Of a DNA stretch of 64,000 nt, positions 43,509 to 54,599 are shown one piece after another. Position 1 is the first letter of the stretch. The number at the start of each line of letters is the position of its first letter. Position numbers and translations under genes: made by a program. This DNA comes from Maratus speciosus (lineage: Eukaryota; Arthropoda; Arachnida; Araneae; Salticidae). The stretch spans positions 444,404,619 through 444,468,618 of the forward strand of contig OZ010786.1 in the NCBI GenBank assembly GCA_963932465.1, written 5' to 3'. The notes beneath the pieces were generated by a model. It saw only the letters and a program-made list of their open reading frames with translations, was not told where the DNA came from and did no database searches.

Positions 43509-44566
43509 TACAGTCGTGGAAAAAAAAGTAAACACCCCTTAAAAACTCCTCAACAAATTATCGTAGAAGAAAGTTACTGGTACCGAACGATTGGAAATAA
43601 AGTCTACTTTTATATGGTGTACATAATATTTACTTAGGGGTCATCTACTTATTAAAATAAACACAAACTTCATTTTTTTCAATAGCAATTACCAATTTTA
43701 ACAAGTTATTTCAAATCTACACTTCAAACTATGCCAAGACACCAAATTTCAAGTCATTTGAATGATAAATTTTTGAATTATAAACATTCAAAATTTAGTG
43801 CTTCTAATGTTAAATTACATTTTCGCATTTTCATTAATATCTCCAAAAATTATACTCCTAATGTGCTAATTTTTTGTGTAGCAATAATACTAAAATACCC
43901 AAACATAAATACGTTGAATTTGCAATTTTTATAATTTTATGATATGAATTATGACATTAATATTCGAAAAAAATATGAATTGCAACCTACAATTTTTTTG
44001 GTGGATTTAGATTTATTAAGTCCTGCTTTATGGAAATCCGAAATTTCACATTTTTCTTCCAAGTAGTTTTCAAATTATGCTTTAAAGACGGCGAAATCAT
44101 GGTTTAAGGGGCCATCTATGATAGAAATGACTAGATATTTTGAAAATTCTTATGCTATCCTGTAATCTAGCAGTCTTCGATGACTGCTTGAGTGGCGCTT
44201 AAGATGCCTTGATCAAGAATGGCGCTCTCTCGGTCAACAATCGAGTACCGAAATTCAATTTGGATACAGCTCCGAATATACGCTCGTTTTAAAATAATTA
44301 TTTTCTCGGAAACTTATCATACGAATTGCATAAAAAAATATAGGCTAATTGAAGGGGCTAGAGTTCATTTATGCTGTCAGAATTGTGTACTTCTATTGAA
44401 TAAAACAAAGTTATGATTAGCTTTAATATGTAGATGGCCCCTAAGCAAATTTTAAATACATCATTTAAAAGTAGACTTTATTACCGATCGTGTGGTGCCA
44501 GTAACTTTCTTCTACGATATTTTTTGCAGAATTAGTAAGGGGTGTTTACATTTTTTTCCACGCCTA
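43509..44566. mobile_element. Tc1/mariner-type TIR element, 1.06 kb, non-autonomous
   Basis: TA then CAGTCGTGGAAAAAAAAGTA and AACACCCCTTA at the left are inverse to TAAGGGGTGTTTACATTTTT and TTCCACGCCTA at the right. Pairing extends about 140-160 bp through ATCGTAGAAGAAAGTTACTG, AATAAAGTCTACTTTTA and TTAGGGG-CATCTAC. It interrupts a unit A copy exactly between CACCATTAAACC and AATAAATTCC. No transposase is recognised in the interior. Confidence 0.8.
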
Positions 44567-44867
44567 ATAAATTCCACGTTCCTGATAGCGGAATTAATAA
44601 TGTTTAGAGATTTAAAATTCTTGGAATGTTGCCGGGTAAATTCAATAACATGAGCTATCGAAATGAAATGTAAATAAACCAAACAGAATAAAATTGACTG
44701 CAATACAGTTTAAAAAAAACATTTAACTGTTAATTCAGCTTGTAATATTGCATTATGCTTTAGAAATATTTCTGGGACATTTCTTTTAAATTTTGAAGTA
44801 AGATGATATCGAAAAGTATTATTATATATATATTTTGGCTTTCGTACTTTAAATTTTCACTGACAAA
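44567..44867 (+). repeat. Unit A repeat copy, right part
   Basis: Continuation of 43245-43508: CTGATAGCGGAATTAATAAT, GTTTAGAGATTTAAAATTCT, GGAATGTTGCCGGGTAAA, CTATCGAAATGAAATGTAAA, AATATTGCATTATGCTTTAG. Confidence 0.75.
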
Positions 44868-45140
44868 ATTTTTATTCTTAATTGACTATATTATTTTTTT
44901 CTCTCACATTTGAATTCTTAATTGACTATATTATTTTTTCTCTCATATTTGAATTCTTAATTGACTATATTATTTTTTCTCTCATATTTGAATTCTTAAT
45001 TTATTATATTATTTATTTCTTATATTCACTGACAATATATGAACTCTTAATTTACTATATTATTTTTTACTCTTATATTTCAGAGACAAGGTTTGAATTC
45101 TCAATATACTTAATTTTTTCTTTTAAATTTCAGATGAAAT
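44868..45140 (+). repeat. Minisatellite, about 45 bp x 5-6
   Basis: Repeats GAATTCTTAATTGACTATAT, TATTTTTTCTCTCATATTT with period about 43-46, becoming degenerate to the right with CACTGACAA inserts. The same minisatellite follows unit A at 63535-64000. The open frame over it is a by-product of a period near a multiple of three. Confidence 0.85.
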
Positions 45141-46623
45141 GACGACTAAAGTGAGACAAGATTATTTAAAGGAATTAAAAAAACGCTACTGCGAAAATGT
45201 TTCCCGTGGAACATTCACTTGTTTGAAGCAGATTGTAATATACAAATAAAATCTTTATTTATCTTCGTAAAGATAAATTTTCATATAATACGAGCATCAT
45301 ACGCGAATACTAAACCTAATGTTGCCAGATATTGGTGTGTTTGCTGTCATTTACTAAATTTCCGATATCAAGCTACATCTCAATGAGGGCATTTTTAAAG
45401 AAGATCTCAAATTCTTCAAAGTTTCGACCGAAATATTTTTTTTTTCATCACCGGAACTGAATCAAAATTATTTCTCTATACCCATAATAAATCGTAAAAA
45501 ACTTTTAATTAAAGAAATCAATTTGTAAACTGTCAGTTATTTTCAAAAATGACATTTCAGGTAATTGTTATATCCTTAAAATCATTGATTTAGTTTTCAA
45601 TTTAATAAAATAATTGTAAATTCCTCGACAACTGAAAATTGGAAAATCGGAGGGGTTTCATTTTGACCATAATTCATTTAGACATGTACACTTTAGATGT
45701 GGCCGCAACATTAAGTCGATATTAATGAGTTTTATGTCGAGAAATGTGGCAGGGTAAGCTAAAGTTTGAGAATGGAAAACTAATCTGCAGAATGGAATGA
45801 CAATGTCTGCAGTGAATCTTAAATAATCAACATTTGCCTCTTAATTTAAATTTGTAATATTTCGCTATATTAAAGATACTTTTAAAAAGATCAGGAAAAT
45901 TTTTACAATATGGTAATAGGAAGTATTAGTCCATTAGTATGTGAACGGCTTCTTTGCGCCTTTTTTTTACCGAACATAAATGTACAGTATAAATCCTCTC
46001 TAACAAAAAGCGACGCGTTGCTGGCGACTGGTTTTTTCGCTAATCGTTAGACAGACATACTCACAGATGCACATACTCACAGGCAGACATTTTGTAAAAG
46101 CATGTTTTTCGGAATCCCTGACCCCTAAAACGTGTAAATCCGTCGAAAACTGAAAGTCAAAAATTTTCACGAATCCAAAACTTTCCTCTTGTAAAGATAG
46201 AAGAAAGTAAAAATGTATGCATTTAATTAAAGTAATTTATAATACAAGAAAAACAAGAACAAGGGCAAAATATCATGTTTATAATGGCACTCTAGTTACA
46301 GTTTTCATTAACACCTGAAAGAATAGATACTGAAAATTCCTTGACAGCTGAAAATTGGAAAATTGCACGGGATTCGTGCTGTCCATAATTCATCTGGACA
46401 AGAATCCTTTAGATATGGCCGCACCATTAAGTCGATATTAGTGATTTTCGTGTCGCTGACAGTTGAATGAGTAGAGTGCAAAGACAGTAGAAACCTGATG
46501 AGAAAAGTTTCAGACTAGTATGGATAATATAAATTTGAAGAATGAATGCGAATCTGCAGAATGGAACAAAAACGTCCGAAACACATTAGGAAATGAAGAA
46601 TCATTTGTTAATTTTAATTGAAA
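45141..46623 (+). repeat. Two unit A copies with a broken repeat between
   Basis: 45590-45930 and 46320-46623 both have TTCCT-GACA-CTGAAAATTGG, TTCATTT/CTGGACA, TTTAGATATGGCCGCACCATTAAGTCGATATTA (in short pieces), so they form a close pair. Between them, 46030-46210 holds a GACAGACAT/ACTCACAG run and ends in CTTTCCTCTTGTAAAGATAG, AAGAAAGTAAAAA, like the terminus of the element at 57010-57722. The second copy is cut at 46624. Confidence 0.65.
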
Positions 46624-46755
46624 TACAGGCGAACTTCCCTTTAACGAAGTCCCTATTTAACAAAGTTTTTTACTTAGCGAAATTTTCTGCTGAACTTAGA
46701 CTTTGAACACCGTTAACATGTAAATTAATCTCCATATTACGAAAAATATATTCTA

Positions 46756-48366
46756 TACCAGCGAACTTGCCCGGCGTTGCCCGGGTACGTCAAAAAACAG
46801 CAGGAATTACGAAAAAACTGTGAAAATCACAATAAGATATTGCGAAAAAATTTTAAATCGCTTCTCAAATTCTGAAAAGAGAAAAAAATATGTATATATT
46901 ATGCTCGAAAATTGCAAGTTGATTCATTTCACTAATGTGGAAAAATAGTAACAAATCGCTAAACTACACTAAAAATCACATACAAAATTCCCGAAAAATT
47001 CGAAAATTGCTATACGAAATCCGAATAAACTTTACTGAAATGAGGGCAGAATGTACTTTAGGTCAAAATGGAGTGTCAAAAAATTGCAGCAGATCGCGAA
47101 GAAACGTAAAAATCGCAGTAAAAATCACAAAAAGTTCAAAAATCACGAAAGTCAAAATTTACTATAATTGGATAAAAGTTTCAAATCTAATTCCTTTGAC
47201 CTGTGGGCTCTCTTAAAATTTATGTTTTGGAAATCATGCTAAGAATTAGATCATGTTACTTTTATTCGTAATTAATTTACTTGGACTCCCTTAAATGTAA
47301 TTGATATAATCCCTTAAGTTAATATTAGTTTTTGTTGCATTAAAATATCTCAATTTGTTGATTTTTCTGTAAGCAAGTAAACCCTATTGTTTTACAGTGG
47401 AAGCCCATCGGAATTTGGCGAAATATTAGAGATATCGCCAAGTTGGCGTCACTTTTGGTGACTCATTTTGCTCGCCAAATTTCGTGATATATCGCCCAGT
47501 TGGCGACAAACTTGGCATTATTTGGCGACAGAACTGGATCCCCCCTACGGTAATCCCCCTTACAGGTACGGACATGCATTACATGCTGTTCAATAATCAC
47601 ATAAAAAATTCGCTAAAAATTCAATAATCGCTGCACGAATTCCGAATAAACGTTTTTGAAAAGAGAACAAAATTTACTATATTGGGTTAAAAGAAAGAAA
47701 CTGCATTCTTTTTCCTAATGTGGAAAAATCTAATTAATATAATCCCTTAAGTTAATATTACTTTTTGTTGCATTAAAATATCTCCATTTGTTGATTTTCT
47801 GTAAGAAAGTAATCCATATTGGTTTACAATGGAAGTCTGTGGGAATTTGGCGAAATATTAGTGATATCGCCAAGTTGGCGTCACTTTTGACGACTCATTT
47901 TGGTCGCCAAATTTGACATTATACCGCCAAGTTGGCGACAAACTTGGCTGCATTTGGCGACAGAACTATGTCCCTCTACGGTAACCTCCTTATAGGTATG
48001 GAAATGCATTAAATACTGTTCAATAATTGCATAAAAAATTCGCTAAAAATTCAAAAATCGCTGCACGAATTCTGAATAAACTTTTTTGAAAAGAGAACAA
48101 AATTTACTATATTGGATTAAAAGAAAGAAACCATATTCTTCTCACTTATATGGAAAAATCGCCTGAAAACATAAAAAAGCGCTAAAAATCGCATAAAAAA
48201 TTAAATTAAAAAAATCTAATCAAAAAATCGAAAATCGAGCTTCGAGGTGCAAAACTTCATATATAGACGTACCTTTTCCCCAAATTTTGTACCTCTACGT
48301 GCATCTGTCTCTTCAGAACACCGTCGACACACTCACTCACTCGCACACAAACTTCTTCCTTTATTA
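46756..48366 (+). repeat. GCGAACTTGCCCGGCG repeat, tandem copy 1
   Basis: Begins AGCGAACTTGCCCGGCGTTG and ends CACTCACTC-ACACAAACTT, CTTCCTTTATTATTA. The start and TTATTATTA end are typical of an abundant arthropod dispersed repeat, possibly a non-LTR (RTE-like) remnant. Two subunits of about 420 bp inside contain TTGGCGAAATATTAGAGATA, TCGCCAAGTTGGCGTCAC and TTTGGCGACAGAACT. The many GAAAAATCGC-type words give open frames without meaning. Confidence 0.75.
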
Positions 48367-49916
48367 TTAGCGAACTTGCCCGGCGTTGCCCGGTTACGTA
48401 AAAAAACAGCAGGAATTACGAAAAAGCTCTGAAAATCACAATAAGATATCGCGAATAAATTTTAAATCGCTTCTCAAATTTTTAAAACAGAAAAAAAAAT
48501 TATATATTGTGTTCGAAGATTGCAAGTTGATTCCCTTCACTAATGTGGAAAAAAACTAGCAAATCACTAAAATACACTAAAAATCACATACAAAATTCGC
48601 GAAAAGTTCGGAAATTGCTATACGAAATCCGAATAAACTTTATTGAAATGAGGACAGAATGTACTTTAGGCCAAAATGGAATGTCAAAAAAATTGCAGCA
48701 TATCGCAAAGAGACGTAAAAATCGCATTAAAAATCACAAAAAGTTCAAAAATCACGAAAGTCAAAATTTACTATAATTGGATAAAAGTTTCAAATCTAAT
48801 TCCTTTGACATGTGGACTCTCTTAAAATTTATGTTTTGGAAATCATGCTAAGCATTAGATCATGTTACTTTAATTCGTAATTAATTTCATTGGACTCCCT
48901 TAAATATAATTAATATAATCCCTTAAGTTAATATTAGATTTCTTGCATTAAAATATCACAATTTGTTGATTTTCTGTAAGCAAGTAAACCGTATTGTTTT
49001 ACAGTGGAAGTCTATGGGAATTTGGCGAAATATAAGAGATATCGCCAAGTTGGCGTCAAACTTTGCGTTATTTGGCGACAGAACTGTATCCCCCTACGGT
49101 AACCCCCCTTATAGGTATGGTGATGCATTACATTCTGTTCAATAATCGCATAAAAAATTCGCTAAAAATTCAAAAATCACTGTACGAATTCCGGATAAAC
49201 TTTTTTGAAAAGAGAACAAAATTTACTATATTAGGTTAACAGAAAGAAACCGTATTCTTTTTCCTAAAGTGGAAAAATCGAATTAATATAATCCCTTAAG
49301 TAAATATTAGTTTTTGTTGCATTAAAATATCTCAATTAGTTGATTTTCTGTAAGCAAGTAATCGATATTGGTTTACAATGGAAGTCTATGGGAATTTGGC
49401 GAAATATTAGAGATATCGCCAAGTTGGCGTCACTTTTGGTGACTCATTTTGGTCGCCAAATTTGGCGATATACCGCCAAGTTGGCGACAAACTTGACGGA
49501 ATTTGGCGACAGAACTGTGTCCCTCCTTATAGGTATGGAAATGTATTAAAATGCTGTTCAATAATTGCATAAAAATTTCGCTAAAAATTCAAAAATCGCT
49601 GCACGAATTCCGAATAAACTTTTTTGAAAAGAGAACAAAATTTACTACATTGGGTTAAAAGAAAGAAACCATATTCTTCTCACTTATATGGAAAAATCGC
49701 CTCGAAACATAAAAAAACGCTAAAAATCGCATAAAAAATTAAATTAAAAAAATCTAATCAAAAAATCGAAAATCGGGCTTCGAGGTGCAAAACTTCATAT
49801 ATAGACGTACCTTTTCCCCAAATTGTGTAGCTCTACGTGCAGTGGTCTCTTCAGAACACCGTCGACACACTCAACCACTCACTCACTCACACACAAACTT
49901 CTTTCTTTATTATTAT
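48367..49916 (+). repeat. GCGAACTTGCCCGGCG repeat, tandem copy 2
   Basis: A head-to-tail duplicate of the previous copy, about 60 bases shorter, again ending in ACACACAAACTTCTTTCTTT, ATTATTATAG. The two subunits (48898-49270 and 49271-49680) correspond to those of copy 1. The first subunit here lacks the central ACTTTTGGTGACTCATTTTG piece. Confidence 0.75.
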
Positions 49917-50561
49917 AGATAACGAAGTTTATTTCACTTTCGTGCGTGTACAACATTCAAACGGAGAGGTTGCTGTTGTGATGAACGTATGAATTTATTT
50001 CAATGGGTTGTTTGAAAATGAAATTATTTATTTATTTAATCATTTCCAAGACTTTTTTAAAGTTAAGGATTTGGAATGCTGAGAAAAAAAGAGAAAAGTT
50101 ACTCTACGCCCCAGTTTTTGTTTACTTATCTTTATTAGTCCCCGGGACGGTATGCTATTTCCTTTTCCCAGCTTATTTTGTCTCCAAAAAATAACGTTAA
50201 AATTACAGAAGGCAGAAATAAACAATGCAGATGTATTATTTTGCAGTTAAATGCTCTATAGCAATTTTTTTAATTTCTAAGCATCTCACATTTTCAATTT
50301 TTATACCGTCGTATTGGAAAAAAAAAGTACTTTTAAATGCAATTTGTTTGAAAACTGTATCTCCATTTATTCTTGAAATATTAATTTTTTGTAGTTTTTA
50401 GCGACATTAGTTTAATTTTGGCAACTCAAGTACTCCATTTATATAGAAAGTAAAGGGAAAATAGTTGAAAAATAGCAATTATATATTTTTTTGCCATTTT
50501 CTCATAGCAACCGAAATAAAATGTAATTAAAAAAATCCTTCCGGCCAGTGCCGGGAGGAAG
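49917..50561. other. Intergenic within the nest, no gene
   Basis: A+T-rich, with CACTTTCGTGCGTGTACAAC at 49937. No coding signal beyond short frames. Confidence 0.4.
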
Positions 50562-51023
50562 AGGTAGCTTTCAAATTCCTTATTTTTAAAAAGCTAGCTT
50601 ATGTTATTCAAACACACGAAGCTCAATTTAGTGGAAACCGATTATAGAAGATTCAATACTAATTTTTATCAACACTAAATCCTTATGAATGAGAATTTCG
50701 CGAAATTAGTCAGCTTTATCCAAGCTGATTTTATTTAAAGTTATATTTGGTATCCAAATTCGGCGATATGTGAAGTGCCTGCCCTTTTAAGACAACATGG
50801 TGGATGAGGCTAACCAGTGAACTTGGTCGAGACCTTAGTAATTCCTGTGCACACGCTCACTCACATCGGAATCGGTTGATATATATGAGTGCTGTCGCAG
50901 GCAAAAATCAGATTTTTCAAAATGTCACCCACATAATGAAATTCAAACTGCTGTATCTGAGCCATTTTTTTAGATAAAGACAAAACAAAAAGGCTCCGGA
51001 ATCCTTATATCAAAGTCAGATAC

Positions 51024-51231
51024 TTAACCCTCTGTCTACCAGAAGGGTCCAATGGACACGACATGTACATTCAAAATATTTATTCAAACCAGAAATTTCT
51101 TCAAAACAAACTAAATGTATAAATCAGACAATAATAAGTTAAATAAACTAATTAAATAGTTTTAAGTAAAAATTCTGGTGTAGAATGTTTTTATAAAACT
51201 TGAGTAAAATTTCCGGTAGTTCTAGGGTTAA
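51024..51231. mobile_element. TTAA-flanked miniature element, 208 bp
   Basis: TTAACCCTCTGTCTACCAG at the left; CCGGTAGTTCTAGGGTTAA at the right. Interior GGGTCCAATGGACACGACAT, AAACCAGAAATTTCTTC, AAAATTCTGGTGTAGAATG. Sister of 56782-56989, of identical length. Confidence 0.8.
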
Positions 51232-51289
51232 GAAAGAAACCTTTTTCAATTTCTAAATTTTTTGCACTTCACTTTAAATATATTTTTTT

Positions 51290-53060
51290 TTAATTTAATG
51301 GCCGCCATTTTGATTCAAGATGGCGGATGAAGCTGGCCAGTGAACTTAGTCGAGACATTGCTATATACTATCCAAATGCCTTCTTACATCCAAATAGGTT
51401 AATAAATACGTGTGTTATCGCGTGACAAATATCAGATCGTTTCAAAATGTCAGCGATGCTAGAAATTTCAAAGTGCTATAACTCGACCTTTTTTTAAGAT
51501 GTAGACGAAAAAAAACTGCCCTGAAATTTTTGTATCAAGGTCAAACACATAAAAAAAACCTTTTTCATTTCCCAATTTTTTCATACCTCATTTTAAATTT
51601 TAAATATTTTTTTTTAAATGTTCCCTTTTGAATCACAATGGCGAATGAAGGTTGCCTACGAACTCGGTCGAGACATTGGTATGCACTATGTACACACCAA
51701 GTTACATCCAAATCGGTTCTTAAATAAGCCTGTTATCGCGTGACAAAAATCAGGTCGTTTCAAAATGTCAGCCACAATAGAAATCAAAAATGTTATAACT
51801 CAGCCATTTTTCTAGATATAGACGAAACAAAAGTTGTTCCGGAATCTTTATATTAAGGTCAAACACATAAGGAAAAAATCTTTTTCAATTTTTTGATACC
51901 TCATTTTAAACTTCAAATTTAAAATTTTTAATTTTTTTTAAATGGCCGCCATTTTGAAACAAGGTGGCAGATGAAGCTGGCCAACGAACTCGGTCGAGAG
52001 ATTGGTATGTACTTTGTACACACCAAGGTACATCCATATCGGTTCATGAATAGGCCTGTTATCGAGTGACAAAAATAAGGACGTTTCAAAATGTCAGCCA
52101 CGCTAGAAATTCAAAGTGCTATAATTCAGACATTTTTTAAGATATAGACGAAACAAAAACTGCTCCGAAATCTTTGTATCAAGGTCCAATACATAAGAAA
52201 AAAATATTTTTCAATTTTCAATTTTTTGGTATCACATTTCAAATTTTAAATTTAAAAAAAAATGTAAATGGCCGCCATTTTGAAACAAAATGGCGGATGA
52301 AGCTGGCCAACGAACTCGGTGGAGAGATTAGTATGTACTATGTACGCACCAAGTTTCATATAAATCGGTTCATAAATACGCCTGTTATCGCGTGACAAAT
52401 ATCAGGTCGTTTCAAAATGACAGCCACAATAGAAATTCAAAATGCTATAACTCCCCCCTTTTTTTAAGATATACACAAAACAAAAACTGATCCGGAATCT
52501 TTGTATCAAGGTCAAACACACAAGAAAAATATATTTTTCAATTTCTCATTTTTTTGGTATAACATTTCAAATTTTAATTTTTTTAAAAGAATTTAAATGG
52601 CCGCCATTTTGAAACAAGATGGCGGATGAAGCTGGCCAACGAACTCGGTCGAGACTTTGGTATGTACTATGTACACACCGAGTTTCATCTAAATCGGTTC
52701 ATAAATACGCCTGTTATCGCGTGACAAATATCAGGTCGTTTCAAATTGTCAGCCACGCTAGAAATTGAAAGTGCTATAACTCAGCCATTTTTTAAGATAT
52801 AGACAAAACAGAAACTGCTCCGTAATCTTTGTATCAAGGTCAAATACATCAGAAAAAAATATTTTTCAATTTTTAATTTTTTGGTACCACATTTCAAATT
52901 TTAAATTTTTTTAAAATTTTTAAATGGCCGCCATTTTAAAACAAGACGGCGGATGAAGCTGGCCAACGAACTCGGTCGAGACATTGGTATGTACTATGTA
53001 CACACCGAGTTTCATCCAAATCGGTTCATAAATACGAGAGTTACAGTATGACAAAGATCA
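51290..53060 (+). repeat. Satellite-like tandem array with GGCCGCCATTTTGAAACA units
   Basis: Each unit of about 325-330 bp reads GGCCGCCATTTTGAAACA, AGATGGCGGATGAAGCTGGCC, AACGAACTCGGTCGAGA, TGGTATGTACTATGTACACA, CCAAATCGGTTCATAAATAC, GTTATCGCGTGACAAA, CAGGTCGTTTCAAAATGTCA, GCCACGCTAGAAATTCAAA, TATAACTCAGCCATTTTT, AGATATAGACGAAACAAAA. CCGCCATTTTG and CAAGATGGCGG can pair as a hairpin. Later units are more alike than the first ones. Confidence 0.9.
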
Positions 53061-53061
53061 G

Positions 53062-53098
53062 ATATATATATATGGATATATATATATATATATATATA
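53062..53098 (+). repeat. (AT)n microsatellite
   Basis: A TATATATGGATATATATATA-type run inside the right part of the AGGTAGC element; a shorter version is present at the matching place in the 37356 copy (37485-37502). Confidence 0.85.
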
Positions 53099-53310
53099 TC
53101 AACTTTGAACGGAGGGTGGTTTCAGGGTCTGGGGGTCATGATCGATGAAAATATACCAAAATTTTTTGAAATCGCTTTCCTCCGAACGGCTGCAATAGGT
53201 AGCTTTTTGTAATGAAAGCTACCTAATAAGTGTTATTTTGAAAAAATATAAACGAATAATTTCTGTTAAAGCATGGAGCTATTATAAACTATTTATAATT
53301 TTAAGTATCT

Positions 53311-53580
53311 GTAGACGCTTTCAGTATGACGTCAGTCATGACGTTTTGGTTGAAAACTGACTCCAAACAAACGGTTGCTATGCGTCATTTCTTTTTAAAT
53401 ATAAATTGTGGAAAATGTTACCAGTACATATCAAGTATTAAAACACTTACATGTGAGAAATAGATATAAGATATAGCTGCAACACAGAAACAAAATAGAA
53501 AATACGACATTGCAACCGTTTGTTTGAAGCCAGTTTCCAACCAAAACGTCATGACTGACGCCACGACTGAAATCGTCTAT
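53311..53580. mobile_element. Foldback / MITE of 270 bp
   Basis: GTAGACGCTTTCAGTATGAC, GTCAGTCATGACGTTTTGGT, TGAAAACTGACTCCAAACAA, ACGGTTGC is inverse to GCAACCGTTTGTTTGAAG, CCAGTTTCCAACCAAAACG, TCATGACTGACGCCACGACT, GAAATCGTCTAT. Arms about 70 bp, loop about 120 bp. Confidence 0.8.
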
Positions 53581-54136
53581 ATTAATGTTACAAACAAATG
53601 AATGCCTATTTATCATTAGATAGCCGTTTTTTTGTCGAGTTTCTTTAATGACGGCATCTTTTTGCTGCATTTGTGTATTATTTTGCGATAGTGACATCCT
53701 TATGCATGCTTTACTGTAGATGTTTAAGAGTGGATCGAAAATGTGGAATTCTTAAGCGGATGCGAATGACGTCATTTTACATAAAATAAAAGTATGTGCT
53801 TTAAGTCTTAATATTGAAATATGTTTTGTATTATTTATATATACATATATTTTTTTTCGTCGGGGGCGACACTAAATTCTGAAAAAGCAGAATTCCTGTT
53901 TTCTAGTTATGTGTTTTTTTTTTCTCTCGTCTGCATTGCATAAAAAAAGTTACTGTCCGAATTAAAATACAATTTTTTCCAAAATTTAAATTTTATGTGT
54001 ATTTTTCATTTAATGCATGTTGTATTTTATTACACAAATTTTATGAATTTGAGTTGATTTCTATTTAACGAATTTTCTACATAACAAAGTGTTTAAGTGT
54101 AACGATGAGACTTCGTTAAATGGAAGCTTTACTGTA
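53581..54136. other. Remainder of the nest host, no gene
   Basis: A+T-rich. A minus-strand frame at 53431-53697 overlaps the foldback arm and is not supported. Confidence 0.4.
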
Positions 54137-54229
54137 TGTCACTCTTTCACAAAGAATTATAAAAACTTTTTTTTTTTATTTCAGAGTAAAGTATACTTAA
54201 AAGTAATAAGTACAGAACTTGTGTGAAAA
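54137..54229 (+). repeat. Unit A copy, resumed after the nest
   Basis: Continues the copy broken at 46624: TGTCACTCTTTCACAAAG, AATTATAAAAAC, AAGTATACTTAAAAGTAATA. Confidence 0.65.
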
Positions 54230-54511
54230 TATAAATTATTTGAAACAACGTTTAAATACACAATAAAACAAGCAGATTTGATCATACGTATACGTTTCGT
54301 GAGTACTAGGACTCACATCCTCAGTGTAAAAACTTTAAAATCAATATCCCCCCAACTGCATGTACGGTGAAAGACTCACATCCTCAGTGTAAAAACTTTA
54401 AAATCAATATCCCCCCAACTGCATGTACGGTCCTAGTACTCACGAAACGTATACGTATGATCAATCTGCTTGTTTTATTGTGTGTTTAAACGTTGTTTCA
54501 AATAATTTATA
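54230..54511. mobile_element. Near-perfect foldback with two direct repeats in the loop
   Basis: The outer arms of about 80 bp (TATAAATTATTTGAAACAAC, GTTTAAATACACAATAAAAC, GATCATACGTATACGTTTCG, TGAGTACTAGGA) are almost exactly inverse to 54430-54511. Between them is a direct repeat of about 57 bp, twice: CTCACATCCTCAGTGTAAAA, ACTTTAAAATCAATATCCCC, CCAACTGCATGTACGGT. The flanks repeat TATACTTAAAAGTA on both sides, which may be a long target duplication or part of unit A. Confidence 0.85.
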
Positions 54512-54599
54512 CTTAAAAGTATTAGAGTGTAAATGGTTTACCTTATTTTATTTTTTTTTTAACTGAAGAATGTGTACTGTAGCCAAACGTTTATGATAC
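54512..54599 (+). repeat. Unit A piece between two insertions
   Basis: ACTTAAAAGTATTAGAGTGT, AAATGGTTTACCTTA, as at 35610-35660 and 55557-55590. Confidence 0.6.

Larger units (their letters stand above)
50562..53224. mobile_element. AGGTAGCTTTCAT-family TIR element, long copy with seven satellite units
   Basis: AGGTAGCTTTCAAATT at the left; AATGAAAGCTACCT at the right; the same ends and subterminal CTTCCGGCCAGTGCCGGG and CGAACGGCTGCAATAGGTAG as copy 1 (12286-13163). The interior holds about seven units of roughly 325 bp starting near 50790 (degenerate), 51298, 51615 (degenerate), 51945, 52268, 52598 and 52924. A TTAA element sits at 51024-51231 and an (AT)n at 53062-53098. Confidence 0.75.
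46624..54136. mobile_element. TA-flanked pogo/Tigger-like element acting as host of a 7.5-kb nest
   Basis: TACAGGCGAACTTCC, TTTAACGAAGTC at the left is inverse to GACTTCGTTAAATGG, AAGCTTTACTGTA at the right, with further AACAAAG and CTATTTAAC words in both. Unit A is broken off before 46624 (TAATTTTAATTGAAA) and resumes at 54137 with TGTCACTCTTTCAC, AAAGAATTATAAAAAC, so the whole segment is an insertion. Inside are a tandem repeat (46756-49916), an AGGTAGC element (50562-53224) and a foldback (53311-53580). No transposase coding was recognised in the remainder. Confidence 0.65.

Noticed and set aside
44882..45142. Open frame of 86 codons encoding repeated Leu/Ile/Tyr-rich segments
   Set aside because: It is the translation of a 43-46 bp minisatellite, not a membrane protein gene.
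46935..48776. Lys/Asn-rich open frames at 46935 and 48543
   Set aside because: Both are the same part of a tandemly duplicated repeat made of AAAAATCGC-like words.
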